Positions 44,495 through 53,359 of a stretch of 64,000 nucleotides of DNA are shown here, one piece after another. The stretch lies in the NCBI GenBank assembly GCA_050313295.1, contig JBNPLD010000002.1. One strand, 5' to 3'. This DNA is from S5-A14a sp022766365. Lineage in GTDB: Bacteria > Bacillota > Clostridia > Peptostreptococcales > Anaerovoracaceae. Below the pieces are notes generated by a model. It worked only from the letters and a program-made list of their open reading frames with translations. It had not been told where the DNA came from and made no database searches. Each line of letters starts with the position of its first letter. Position 1 is the stretch's first letter. Made by a program: the position numbers and the translations under genes.

Positions 44495-45046
44495 ATGTCT
44501 GCAAAAGCAATAGGAATGATTGAATTTAATAGCATTGCGAGAGGTATCTTTGTCGCCGATGAAATGGTTAAGACCTCCGATGTTGAAATAGTAACTGCAA
44601 ACTCAGTATGCCCGGGGAAATATATTGCAATAGTTCACGGAGATGTATCTTCTGTGGAGACATCGGTAAGGAGAGGACTTGAAATTTCAGAGGAGTTCCT
44701 CGTAGATTCACTGGTAATTCCAAATGTTCATCCGGGTGTTTTCCCAGCCATAGTTTCGGCTACAATGCCTGAAAGGATTCAGGCGCTCGGTATTCTTGAG
44801 TCCTATTCACAGGCGACAATGGTGGTTGCAACAGATGCAGTACTTAAAGCAGCCGAACTGGAAGCTATTGAATTGAGACTCGCTACGGGTCTGGGTGGCA
44901 AAGCATACTTTACTTTTACCGGAGATGTTGCTGCGGTGAAAGCCGGGATTGAAGTGGGCAAGGAAATAATAGGTAAAAACGGAATGTTAATTGATGCGGA
45001 AGTCATACCATCCCCATCAAAGAGACTGATAGAAACCCTTTATTAA
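44495..45046 (+). CDS. PduT-like tandem BMC shell protein with Fe-S cysteine
   Basis: 183 residues, two fused BMC domains (KAIGMIEFNSIARGIFVADE; QALGILESYSQATMVVATDA). Cys39 in ANSVCPGKY corresponds to the pore cysteine that holds a 4Fe-4S cluster in PduT trimers. One base after the PduS-like gene, and PduS and PduT are known partners, so electrons could cross the shell. AAGGAGG at the PduS end is its ribosome site. Confidence 0.93.
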   Translation: MSAKAIGMIEFNSIARGIFVADEMVKTSDVEIVTANSVCPGKYIAIVHGDVSSVETSVRRGLEISEEFLVDSLVIPNVHPGVFPAIVSATMPERIQALGILESYSQATMVVATDAVLKAAELEAIELRLATGLGGKAYFTFTGDVAAVKAGIEVGKEIIGKNGMLIDAEVIPSPSKRLIETLY

Positions 45047-45112
45047 AAAACTAAATCCCCGGGAGAAAATTGTTTTGCTGAAAACCTGCGGGATGACGAA
45101 AGGAAGGTTGAA

Positions 45113-45490
45113 ATGAAGAAACTTATAACAGAGAAAACCATCAATGAGTTTGCCAATACCGGTGAAAAGGTTTTCCCGATTGACAAGAACACACTGATTA
45201 CACCATCAGCCAAAGACCTTGCCAGAAACGAAGGAATTACATTCCGGTTTGAAGGAGAACAACAAAATAACGATATTGGATGTTCAGAAGCTGTCTGCGA
45301 TGGAAGCTGCAGAGTTCAAGCAAATGATGTTAAAATCGAATCTGAAACAAATGTTGTCAACGAGAATGGTGAATGCAACGCAAATATTACAAACGGGAAA
45401 TCAAACCCCGGTACTCGCGATAAAATAGTTGAAGCTGTGATTAAGGCCTTAAAAGAGAAAGGTGTTCTGGACCAAATAATTGATAAGTAG
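45113..45490 (+). CDS. EutQ N-terminal-domain-like small protein
   Basis: 125 residues. The start (KKLITEKTINEFANTGEKVF ... NTLITPSAKDLARNEGITF) matches the first 55 or so residues of E. coli EutQ and the leading module of EutT in this cluster. A Cys-containing polar middle (CSEAVCDGSCR) follows, then a short amphipathic helix (TRDKIVEAVIKALKEKGVLD) like an encapsulation peptide. No cupin. Function unknown; a cargo scaffold or binding module is possible. AAAGGAAGG before the ATG. Confidence 0.75.
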   Translation: MKKLITEKTINEFANTGEKVFPIDKNTLITPSAKDLARNEGITFRFEGEQQNNDIGCSEAVCDGSCRVQANDVKIESETNVVNENGECNANITNGKSNPGTRDKIVEAVIKALKEKGVLDQIIDK

Positions 45491-45499
45491 GAGGGCAAT

Positions 45500-46999
45500 A
45501 TGGAATTTGACAAAGATTTGAAATCGATACAGGAAGCAAGAGATCTTGCCGGAATGGGTGCAAAGGCAGCAAAGTCTCTCGAGGAATATACTGAGGAGCA
45601 GATTGACCGCATTATAAGAAATATGGTGAAAGTAGCTGAGGAGCATGCTCTTGAACTGGCAGAGATGGCTGTTGAAGAAACAGGCTTTGGTATAGTTGAA
45701 GATAAGGTATATAAGAACCATATGGCTTCCGGAATGCTCTATGATTATATCAGAGATATGAGGACTCAGGGGATAATAAAAGAGGACAAAGTTAGCAAAA
45801 TGGTAGAGCTTGCTGTACCTGTTGGATTAATTATGGGTATTGTTCCATCTACAAATCCAACATCTACGGTCATTTATAAATCTATTATTGCCATGAAGGC
45901 CAGAAATCCAATTGTATTTTCACCACATCCGTCTGCTGCAAAGTGTACTATCAGGGCAGCAGAACTGATGAATCAGGCTGCTGTATCTGCAGGAGCACCT
46001 GAACATAGTGTCGGATGTCTAAAAACCTTGACAATGCAGGCAACTGATTCACTGATGCACGATCCTGCCGTTAAGCTGATAATAGCTACAGGAGGACCAG
46101 GAATGGTGAAGGCTGCCTATAGTGCAGGGAAGCCGGCAATCGGTGTGGGAGCTGGAAATTCACCGGCGTATATTGAAAACACAGCAAATGTGAAAGAGGC
46201 TGTAGAGAAGATCATGGCCAGCAAGACATTTGATAACGGAACTGTTTGTGCATCGGAACAATCTGTAATTTGCGAGTACAGAAATGAAAAGGAAGTAATC
46301 GCTGAATTTGAAAGACAAGGCGCTTATTTTATGACTGAGGATGAAACCAAGAAGGTTTGTCAGCTTCTTTTCAGAAATGGAACAGCTATGAATCCTAAGT
46401 TTGTAGCCAGGAAACCACAGGTGATAGCCGATGCGGCAGGTATTTCAATTCCTACGGGAACCAGGGTTTTAATAGGTCGTCAAAAGGGAGTCGGACCTGA
46501 CAGTCCTCTTTCCCATGAGAAACTTACAACTGTGCTGGCGTTCTATACTGTAGAAAACTGGCAGGAAGCTTGTGATCTTTCCATCAAACTTCTTCAGAAT
46601 GGTATAGGTCACACTATGAGTATTCACACGGAGGATCCTGAGATGGCATTGAGGTTTGCTGCAAAACCGGCTTCAAGAATTCTTGTAAATACCGGAGGCA
46701 CGCAAGGTGGTACGGGAGCATCAACAGGTCTTGCGCCTGCGTTTACGCTGGGATGCGGAACTATGGGTGGATCTTCGGTATCGGAAAATGTCACACCTCT
46801 TAATTTGATAAACAAAAAGGTTCTTGCCTATGGTATCAAAGATGTCAGAACTCTTGCTCAGGATGATGAAATTTTCCAGAAATATCATGGAAAAGGTGCA
46901 AACCAGGGAATAACAAGGGAGCCTTCAAACGAAAGCCTTTCAATATCCAAAGAAGAGCTGAGCGAGATAATCACCGCAGTTATCAAAGCCATGAAGTAA
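45500..46999 (+). CDS. eutE: CoA-acylating acetaldehyde dehydrogenase EutE
   Basis: 499 residues of the aldehyde dehydrogenase superfamily. Converts acetaldehyde, CoA and NAD+ to acetyl-CoA and NADH. Catalytic Cys in FDNGTVCASEQSV (about residue 254), Rossmann region IIATGGPGMVKAAYSAGKPA. The C-terminal 20 residues (ISKEELSEIITAVIKAMK) form an amphipathic helix after a linker, likely the encapsulation peptide; in E. coli EutE it is at the N-terminus. Last gene of the cluster. No alcohol dehydrogenase EutG is found, so NAD+ recycling inside the shell must use another enzyme. Confidence 0.95.
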   Translation: MEFDKDLKSIQEARDLAGMGAKAAKSLEEYTEEQIDRIIRNMVKVAEEHALELAEMAVEETGFGIVEDKVYKNHMASGMLYDYIRDMRTQGIIKEDKVSKMVELAVPVGLIMGIVPSTNPTSTVIYKSIIAMKARNPIVFSPHPSAAKCTIRAAELMNQAAVSAGAPEHSVGCLKTLTMQATDSLMHDPAVKLIIATGGPGMVKAAYSAGKPAIGVGAGNSPAYIENTANVKEAVEKIMASKTFDNGTVCASEQSVICEYRNEKEVIAEFERQGAYFMTEDETKKVCQLLFRNGTAMNPKFVARKPQVIADAAGISIPTGTRVLIGRQKGVGPDSPLSHEKLTTVLAFYTVENWQEACDLSIKLLQNGIGHTMSIHTEDPEMALRFAAKPASRILVNTGGTQGGTGASTGLAPAFTLGCGTMGGSSVSENVTPLNLINKKVLAYGIKDVRTLAQDDEIFQKYHGKGANQGITREPSNESLSISKEELSEIITAVIKAMK

Positions 47000-47016
47000 A
47001 GCCGCAAAAAAATTCA

Positions 47017-47045
47017 TTGACAAATAATGTCGTTAGAGGTATTCT
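47017..47045 (+). promoter_or_regulatory. Consensus sigma-A promoter of the riboswitch RNA
   Basis: TTGACA at 47017-47022, exactly 17 bp, TATTCT at 47040-47045. It starts 18 bp after the eutE stop, so the RNA is made independently of eut operon read-through. Start near 47052. Confidence 0.75.
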
Positions 47046-47069
47046 ATAGATGTAGCTAAATTAAAATTT

Positions 47070-47246
47070 CGTGTTCTTGCACAATGCAAGCTAAGAGGGA
47101 AGCAGGTTGGAATCCTGCGCGGTCCCGCCACTGTAAGCGAAGAACCGAACTCAAGAGTTGTGATTAAAAGTACAGCTTTATAGCCACTGGGAAACTGGGA
47201 AGGCTGAGTGAGGTAGTGATGCGCTGAGCCAGGAGACCTGCACGAG
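47070..47246 (+). ncRNA. Cobalamin (AdoCbl) riboswitch with no gene downstream
   Basis: Conserved pieces in order: AAGAGGGAAGCAGGTTGGAA (from 47093), CGGTCCCGCCACTGTAAGCG (from 47120), and the B12 box AGCCAGGAGACCTGC at 47227-47241. It is placed between eutE and pcrA. No B12 gene follows; two terminators do. In Listeria and Enterococcus a B12 riboswitch controls a small RNA that titrates EutV, and the location suggests the same class, though no ANTAR hairpin was recognised here. Confidence 0.93.
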
Positions 47247-47303
47247 ATGTTTCATCCGGGCGGTGAACCCTGTTGTGAAACGACCTTTTATACAGCAAAA
47301 ACG

Positions 47304-47332
47304 GGCTGTGGGCTTATCCCACAGTCTTTTTT
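47304..47332 (+). terminator. First terminator behind the riboswitch
   Basis: CTGTGGG (47306-47312) pairs with CCCACAG (47318-47324), loop CTTAT, with two further pairs at the base, then TCTTTTTT. Probably the riboswitch-controlled stop. Confidence 0.85.
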
Positions 47333-47375
47333 ATCGAGACTAGTGGAGAGCCGGATGCTTTTCATTCTTTTTGCG

Positions 47376-47405
47376 GAGACAGGACTCGTCACCCTGTCTC
47401 TTTTA
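47376..47405 (+). terminator. Second terminator behind the riboswitch
   Basis: GAGACAGG (47376-47383) pairs with CCTGTCTC (47393-47400), 9-nt loop, then TTTT. It lies about 45 bp after the first and would end any RNA that passes it. The remaining 200 bp to pcrA show only AT-rich sequence and the pcrA leader. Confidence 0.8.
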
Positions 47406-47604
47406 TTTATTTAAAAAGATGATAATTTGATATGGATTAGTGTTACATGCAAAACTTTACTTTTGCTTTATGTTTTAGTGTCAGGAACGGTTTATGAAAT
47501 GTAGCTGAATCGTTGTATCAGTATCTCTTTGTACTATTCAAAATATGGGGAATGTGATAAACTTATACGTACAGAAACCATTAAATTAGAAATCAGGAGA
47601 ATAT

Positions 47605-49833
47605 ATGAGTTTAGATAGATTAAATAAACATCAAAGGCAGGCGGCAACTCAAATTGAAGGTCCAATTCTGATTCTGGCAGGAGCAGGCAGCGGCAAGACC
47701 AGCACAATGACAGAGAGAATAGCATATATGATAGAGCAGGGTATTTCCAAATACAATATCCTTGCGGTAACTTTTACAAACAAAGCTGCAGGGGAAATGA
47801 GGGAAAGGGTGGAAGACCTGGTTGGAAATATTGAAGGCATGTGGATAACAACTTTTCACTCGATGTGTCTTAGAATGCTGAAGATGGATCCTACAAGAAT
47901 AGGCTACGGAAAGAATTTTCTAATCTATGACACAACAGATCAGAGGACTATGATCAAATCAATCTTGAAGTCCGGCAATCTTAGCGAGAAAGAATTTCCT
48001 GTGAGAGGAATACTGAGCACAATCAGCCACTGTAAGGAGAATCTTTTGTCTCCTGAGAAGTATATGTCAGAGAATGAGGACAATTACAGGAACAAGATAA
48101 TTGCCCGGATATATGCAGAATATAATAAGCAATTAAAAGATAACAATGCAATGGATTTTGATGATTTACTTTTGAACGGTTGGCGACTTCTCAAAGAAAA
48201 TCCGGATATACTTGAGGAATATAGAAGTAGGTTCCAGTATGTAATGGTGGATGAATATCAAGACACCAACTATTTACAGTATCTCATAGTTAAGATGCTT
48301 GCAGAAGAGCGAGGTAACATATGTGTAGTTGGTGATGATGACCAGTGTATTTACCAGTGGCGCGGAGCAGATCTCAGAAACATACTTGATTTTGAGAAGG
48401 ATTTTCCAAATGCAAATGTTATTAAACTTGAGCAAAATTATAGATCTGTGGGGAATATTTTGGCCGGTGCTCACTCTGTTATAGAGAACAATAGAGAACG
48501 TAAGAAAAAAAAGCTGTGGACTGAGCAAGAGGACGGAAAGAAAATTCGCTATTACAGGGCAGAGACAGAGCGTGATGAGGCGCGATATGTGGCACAGGAA
48601 ATTGAAAACCTGAAGATAGCCGAAGATCTTGAGTGGAATGACTTTGCTGTCTTGTACAGAAATAACGCTCAGTCCAGAACTTTTGAGCATTATCTGATGG
48701 ATCGTGGCATTCCTTATAGGATACTTTCCGGAATGAGGTACTATGACCGCAAGGAGCTGAAGGATATGATCGCTTATATGAGGCTTATTATCAATCCGAA
48801 GGATGATGTTTCCCTCAGAAGGGTTATTAATGAACCGAAGAGGGGAATCGGTCCGAAGTCTGTAGCAGCCCTTGAGGATATGTCCCGGACGGTGGGAAAA
48901 TCTATGATGGAGATTCTTCTTGATGGGACAGGTATGAGTGCCTTTCGGGGGAAAGCCATGGAATCTGCCGTGGAATTTACAAATTTAATAAGATTGCTTG
49001 GTAAAGAACAGGAGAACCTAACGGTATCGCAAATATACGATGAACTGCTGGTGCGAACGGGTTATGTTAAGATGTTAGAAGATGAAGCCACTGTGGAATC
49101 TGAGGGCAGGCTGGAAAATCTCATGGAGTTTAAAACGGAAATCGCTGACTATGAGAAAGACGTGAGGGAAAACGGTGGAACTTCAGAACTTGGAGATTTT
49201 ATGGAAAAGCTGGCCCTTACAGCTGAGGTTGATAATCATGATGAGTCACAAAACGCTGTCGTTTTAATGACTATGCATAGCTCCAAAGGTTTAGAGTTCC
49301 CGGTCGTTTTTCTCCCGGGACTTGAGGATGGAATATTCCCCGGAAGCAGAGCTATTGATGATAATAATAAAATGGAAGAGGAAAGGAGACTTTGCTATGT
49401 TGCAATGACAAGGGCTAAGCAGAGACTTTTTCTGGTGAGTGCTGCCATGAGAACACAGTATGGCCGCACAGACTATACCAGAGAATCCCAGTTCCTCAGA
49501 GAGATAGATCCAAAGCTTCTTGAGGGGGATGCGGTATATAGAGGCAGATCAGGGGGAGATTCTCTCGGAGTATCCACAGGTTCTTGGGATGGAGCTCGGA
49601 TTGAGAAGCCTGTTAAGCCTTTTGATATGCTTAAGTTTGCAAAAGAGGCAACCAAAGCCAATGTATCGGCTCCCCGTGGCGGTGAGGATTTCCATATAGG
49701 AGATAAGGTAAACCATACTAAATTTGGCAAAGGCTTGGTGATTGAGGAAGATTCAAATACTTTGACTGTAATGTTCGACTCTGTTGGAAGAAAGAAATTA
49801 GCCAAGGGCATTGCTCACTTGAGCAGAGTATAA
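47605..49833 (+). CDS. pcrA: ATP-dependent DNA helicase PcrA/UvrD
   Basis: 742 residues, superfamily 1 3'-5' helicase for repair and replication restart. Walker A AGAGSGKTSTM near 26, VDEYQDTNYLQY (Walker B), GDDDQCIYQWRGAD, YRSVGNIL, HSSKGLEFPVVFLPG and VAMTRAKQRL motifs are all present. AGGAGAAT ribosome site. Confidence 0.96.
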   Translation: MSLDRLNKHQRQAATQIEGPILILAGAGSGKTSTMTERIAYMIEQGISKYNILAVTFTNKAAGEMRERVEDLVGNIEGMWITTFHSMCLRMLKMDPTRIGYGKNFLIYDTTDQRTMIKSILKSGNLSEKEFPVRGILSTISHCKENLLSPEKYMSENEDNYRNKIIARIYAEYNKQLKDNNAMDFDDLLLNGWRLLKENPDILEEYRSRFQYVMVDEYQDTNYLQYLIVKMLAEERGNICVVGDDDQCIYQWRGADLRNILDFEKDFPNANVIKLEQNYRSVGNILAGAHSVIENNRERKKKKLWTEQEDGKKIRYYRAETERDEARYVAQEIENLKIAEDLEWNDFAVLYRNNAQSRTFEHYLMDRGIPYRILSGMRYYDRKELKDMIAYMRLIINPKDDVSLRRVINEPKRGIGPKSVAALEDMSRTVGKSMMEILLDGTGMSAFRGKAMESAVEFTNLIRLLGKEQENLTVSQIYDELLVRTGYVKMLEDEATVESEGRLENLMEFKTEIADYEKDVRENGGTSELGDFMEKLALTAEVDNHDESQNAVVLMTMHSSKGLEFPVVFLPGLEDGIFPGSRAIDDNNKMEEERRLCYVAMTRAKQRLFLVSAAMRTQYGRTDYTRESQFLREIDPKLLEGDAVYRGRSGGDSLGVSTGSWDGARIEKPVKPFDMLKFAKEATKANVSAPRGGEDFHIGDKVNHTKFGKGLVIEEDSNTLTVMFDSVGRKKLAKGIAHLSRV

Positions 49834-49837
49834 TTCG

Positions 49838-51847
49838 ATGGGAAGACAAGATATGAGTGAGAAATCTAAGAAGGCGGAGATGCTTTCGTTAATTGAAAAA
49901 CTAAATGAAGCGGCAATGGCTTACTACCAAGGTAGCGAAGAGATAATGTCAAACTTTGAGTATGATGAGCTTTATGATGAGCTTATCAAGCTTGAAATGG
50001 AAACGGGAATAACGATGGCAGGTAGTCCGACTCAAAAAGTGGGATATGAAGTTATCTCCGGCCTTCCGAAGGAGGCTCACGATCATCCGATGCTTTCTCT
50101 TGATAAGACCAAGGACAGAGACTCTTTGGTGGATTGGTTGGGAGACCACAAGGGTCTTTTGTCGTGGAAGCTCGACGGGCTGACGGTTGTACTTCACTAT
50201 CGGGAGGGGAAACTTGCAAAGGCATTGACAAGAGGGAATGGCATAATCGGAGAAGTCATTACAGGCAATGCAAAGACGTTCATAAATCTGCCATTGTCTA
50301 TACCGTATAAAAAGGACTTGACTCTCAGGGGGGAAGCCATTATAACCTATGAAGATTTCCAAAAGATAAACGAATCACTTCCGGAGAATGAGGAACACTA
50401 CAAGAATCCCAGGAATCTGTGCAGTGGATCTGTGAGACAGCTAAACAGCGAAATTACAGCTAAACGGCGAGTGAGGTTTATTGCTTTCGGCCTTGTGAGT
50501 ATGGATAATATTGAGGCGGAGGAAAGGTTCAAATATAGATCGCAGGAAATGGAGTGGCTTGATAATCAAGGATTTGAAACAGTCGAACGTAAATCGGTGA
50601 TAGGCGATGATGTTGTGAAGACAGTAGAAAGCTTTGAAAATACCATTGATGGAAACCCATATCCATCCGACGGACTGGTTCTGGTTTTAGATGATATAGA
50701 CTATGGGAAAAGCCTCGGACGAACCGCAAAATTTCCAAGGGATGCTATAGCTTTCAAATGGAAGGATCAGGTAGCGGAAACAACTCTAAGAGAAATTTTG
50801 TGGAGCGCTTCAAGAACAGGCCTTATTAATCCGATTGCCATATTTGACAAGGTAGAGCTGGAGGGAACTGAGGTTTCGAGAGCCTCTCTGCATAATGTAA
50901 GCATAATGAAATCTCTAAAAATGGGTATTGGAGACAGAATTCGTGTATATAAAGCCAATATGATAATTCCACAGGTGAGTGAGAATTTGACCATGAGTGA
51001 TACGGTAAGGATTCCTGTGGAATGTCCTGTATGCGGAACCGAAACGAAACTGAGAGATGACGATGGGATTATAACTCTCCACTGTCCTAACCCTTCTTGC
51101 CCTGCTAAAAGCATTAAGAGACTTACCCTTTTGACAGGGAGAAACGCTTTGGACATTGAAGGGATTTCCGAAGCTACATTGGAGCGATTCACAGGGGAAG
51201 GCTTTATAAGAGAAGCGGCAGACATTTTTAAAATAGGTCGGTATAAGAATGAGATAACTTCTATGGAAGGGTTTGGAGAAAAGTCATTTGAGAACATGAT
51301 GAAATCCATAGAAAAGGCAAGAAATACTACGGCACATAGACTTCTGTACGCCATTGGGATACCCGGTATCGGCACAGCGAATGCAAAGCTCATAGCAGCT
51401 GCTTGTGATGAGAATTGGGAGAAAATCATTTCTCTGACAGAATCCGATCTTATGGAAATCGAGGGAGTGGGGCCTGTATTGGCTCGGGGGTTTGTCGATT
51501 TTTTCAAGGACCATGTGAAGGCGTCCGAAGTTTCAAATCTGCGAAATGAATTATATCTGGAAGAGGGAAGCAGCTTGAAAGATGATTATTTTGCAGGTTT
51601 GACCTTTGTAATCACCGGCAGCCTTAAGGCGTATGAAAACCGTGACCAATTAAAGGGAGTAATTGAGCAGGCAGGAGGAAAAGTTGCAGGTTCTGTAAGT
51701 TCGAGAACTGCATACCTTATAAATAATGATATAAGTTCAACTTCCGGGAAGAACAAGAAGGCTAAGGAGCTTGGTGTACCTATAATTGACGAAGCTACAG
51801 TGACCAGGTGGATTCAAGATAAGAAGGTTTCGCAGGTAAGCATATAA
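49838..51847 (+). CDS. ligA: NAD+-dependent DNA ligase LigA, divergent
   Basis: 669 residues with all LigA domains: NTase with adenylated Lys111 in LSWKLDGLTVVL, OB fold, a four-Cys zinc finger (CPVCGTE, CPNPSCPAKS), helix-hairpin-helix repeats (LLYAIGIPGIGTANAKLIAA) and a C-terminal BRCT. Some usually invariant stretches differ, for example TRGNG where TRGDG is common. Four bases after pcrA, a common pairing. The start may be the ATG at 49838 or 49853; neither has a strong ribosome site. Confidence 0.92.
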   Translation: MGRQDMSEKSKKAEMLSLIEKLNEAAMAYYQGSEEIMSNFEYDELYDELIKLEMETGITMAGSPTQKVGYEVISGLPKEAHDHPMLSLDKTKDRDSLVDWLGDHKGLLSWKLDGLTVVLHYREGKLAKALTRGNGIIGEVITGNAKTFINLPLSIPYKKDLTLRGEAIITYEDFQKINESLPENEEHYKNPRNLCSGSVRQLNSEITAKRRVRFIAFGLVSMDNIEAEERFKYRSQEMEWLDNQGFETVERKSVIGDDVVKTVESFENTIDGNPYPSDGLVLVLDDIDYGKSLGRTAKFPRDAIAFKWKDQVAETTLREILWSASRTGLINPIAIFDKVELEGTEVSRASLHNVSIMKSLKMGIGDRIRVYKANMIIPQVSENLTMSDTVRIPVECPVCGTETKLRDDDGIITLHCPNPSCPAKSIKRLTLLTGRNALDIEGISEATLERFTGEGFIREAADIFKIGRYKNEITSMEGFGEKSFENMMKSIEKARNTTAHRLLYAIGIPGIGTANAKLIAAACDENWEKIISLTESDLMEIEGVGPVLARGFVDFFKDHVKASEVSNLRNELYLEEGSSLKDDYFAGLTFVITGSLKAYENRDQLKGVIEQAGGKVAGSVSSRTAYLINNDISSTSGKNKKAKELGVPIIDEATVTRWIQDKKVSQVSI

Positions 51848-51933
51848 TAGAAGATGTGATAAGCTTACTAAAGGTGATTTCCGGAGTGAAGAAAGTGACC
51901 ATGAGGAAATATCATAGAGAGGATTCTGGAGAA

Positions 51934-53022
51934 ATGGGAGAATTAGATCTGAAAAAAGAGGAAATAAGCAGGGATATGACTGAGGAATGTATACTTCCTG
52001 TTGGTAAACTTGAGAGCAAACTTCTTGAAAATCTGGTGTTCAAACATCTCACCTATAAACGTAGTGATGTGAAGATACGCTCCGGCATAGGACTTGATTG
52101 TGCTGCTCTGGATTTTGGGGACTTTGATTGCGTGGTTTCCAGTGATCCTATTTCTGCAGCTGCAAGTGATATCGGTAGATTGGCGGTGCATATAAATTGT
52201 AACGACATTGCCACCCAGGGTGTTGCACCTATGGCTATGACATTGGTACTACTTCTTCCGTATGGGACAACAACAAAACAGATCGAGGAGATTATGCTTC
52301 AGGCGGGCGATGAATCTGCGGCTCTCGGTGTAGAAATTGTAGGAGGCCATACAGAAATAACTGAAGCTGTTAACAAACCTGTGGTCGTTGCAACCTGCTT
52401 CGGGAAGACATTGAGCAAGAAAGTTCCTGAGGAGATGAAGCCGGGCGATAGGGTGTTGATGTCAAAAGTTGCAGGACTTGAAGGTACCGCAATCATCTGC
52501 TCGGATATGGAAGACAGGCTGGATTTTCTAAATAAAGAGGATATACGTCATGGCCAACAGTTCTTTGAAAATCTAAGCGTCGTAAAGGAAGGTATTATTT
52601 CCGGTGAGGAAGGGGCTTCCGGAATGCACGATGTAACGGAGGGGGGAATTCTTGGAGCGGTGTGGGAAATTTGCCGGGTCGCCGGTCTTGGAGTTAGGAT
52701 ATATGGGAAGAATATACCTGTTGACCCTGTGACTGTAAAATTGGCTAAACACATGGATTTTGACTATTTCAGGCTGATTTCAAGTGGATCAATGGTGATA
52801 GTTGCAGAAGAATCTAAGGCAGCACGTATAATAGAACGTTGCGGGGAGCTCGATATCACGGTTTCAGATATCGGTGAGATAGTTCCTTCGTACGAAGGTT
52901 GTAAGATTTTAGTGGACGACAGACTTAGGGGAATTCATGGAAACGTTTGGGAGGATATCGATCCGCCGGCAGGGGATCATCTTTACAAGGCATTGAACTA
53001 TATTGAACAGGAGAGAGGCTAG
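51934..53022 (+). CDS. AIR synthase-family protein (PurM/HypE fold)
   Basis: About 362 residues with N-terminal PurM-like ATP-binding part (GIGLDCAALDFGDFDCVVSS, HINCNDIATQGVAPMAM, GGHTEITEAVNKPVV) and C-terminal half (SGMHDVTEGGILGAVWEICR, ISSGSMVIVAE). Members include HypE, SelD, ThiL and PurM; this stand-alone subgroup has no assigned substrate. The frame is open from 51856 and several starts are possible (GTG 51856, ATG 51901, 51934, 51976). I choose 51934, with AGAGG 11 bp upstream; related proteins begin near the GKLESKLLENLVF region. Confidence 0.8.
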   Translation: MGELDLKKEEISRDMTEECILPVGKLESKLLENLVFKHLTYKRSDVKIRSGIGLDCAALDFGDFDCVVSSDPISAAASDIGRLAVHINCNDIATQGVAPMAMTLVLLLPYGTTTKQIEEIMLQAGDESAALGVEIVGGHTEITEAVNKPVVVATCFGKTLSKKVPEEMKPGDRVLMSKVAGLEGTAIICSDMEDRLDFLNKEDIRHGQQFFENLSVVKEGIISGEEGASGMHDVTEGGILGAVWEICRVAGLGVRIYGKNIPVDPVTVKLAKHMDFDYFRLISSGSMVIVAEESKAARIIERCGELDITVSDIGEIVPSYEGCKILVDDRLRGIHGNVWEDIDPPAGDHLYKALNYIEQERG

Positions 53023-53024
53023 GA

Positions 53025-53303
53025 ATGAAGGGTATATGTAATGAAAAGAGAAGGATTTTTGTGTCAGACAAATGTCCTGACAGCGTTCCTGTGATGGAAA
53101 TCATAACTAGAGAAAATTTGGATATTGAAATGGTGAACATCACCGAGTCAATGATCAATCTCAGAGAATTTTTAAAGTATAGAGATAGCGATGAGTTTTT
53201 TGCACAGACAAGGGAAGAAGGTCTGGTCGGAATTCCGGTTCTCATGTATGGAGACGGGAAAATGTTTGCATGGATTGATGAAGAGAGTAAAATTTTGGAG
53301 TAG
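53025..53303 (+). CDS. Glutaredoxin-like small protein
   Basis: 92 residues of thioredoxin-like pattern: a beta strand RIFVSDKCPDSVPVMEII with a single active-site-like Cys (DKCPDS in place of CPYC), a second strand IEMVNITES and the cis-Pro segment GLVGIPVLMYGDGK. Monothiol-type chemistry or a structural role. Two bases after the AIR-synthase-like gene, so a two-gene unit. Confidence 0.75.
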   Translation: MKGICNEKRRIFVSDKCPDSVPVMEIITRENLDIEMVNITESMINLREFLKYRDSDEFFAQTREEGLVGIPVLMYGDGKMFAWIDEESKILE

Positions 53304-53359
53304 TCGTGCCTGTTTATCTTAAATCAGAGGCTTTGCAAACTACGGTGCTTCGATTGGCA

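Noticed and set aside
47333..47400. Search for an ANTAR dual hairpin between the two terminators of the riboswitch RNA
   Set aside because: No pair of hairpins with GACGNA-like loops was found, so I do not call this RNA a proven EutV decoy.
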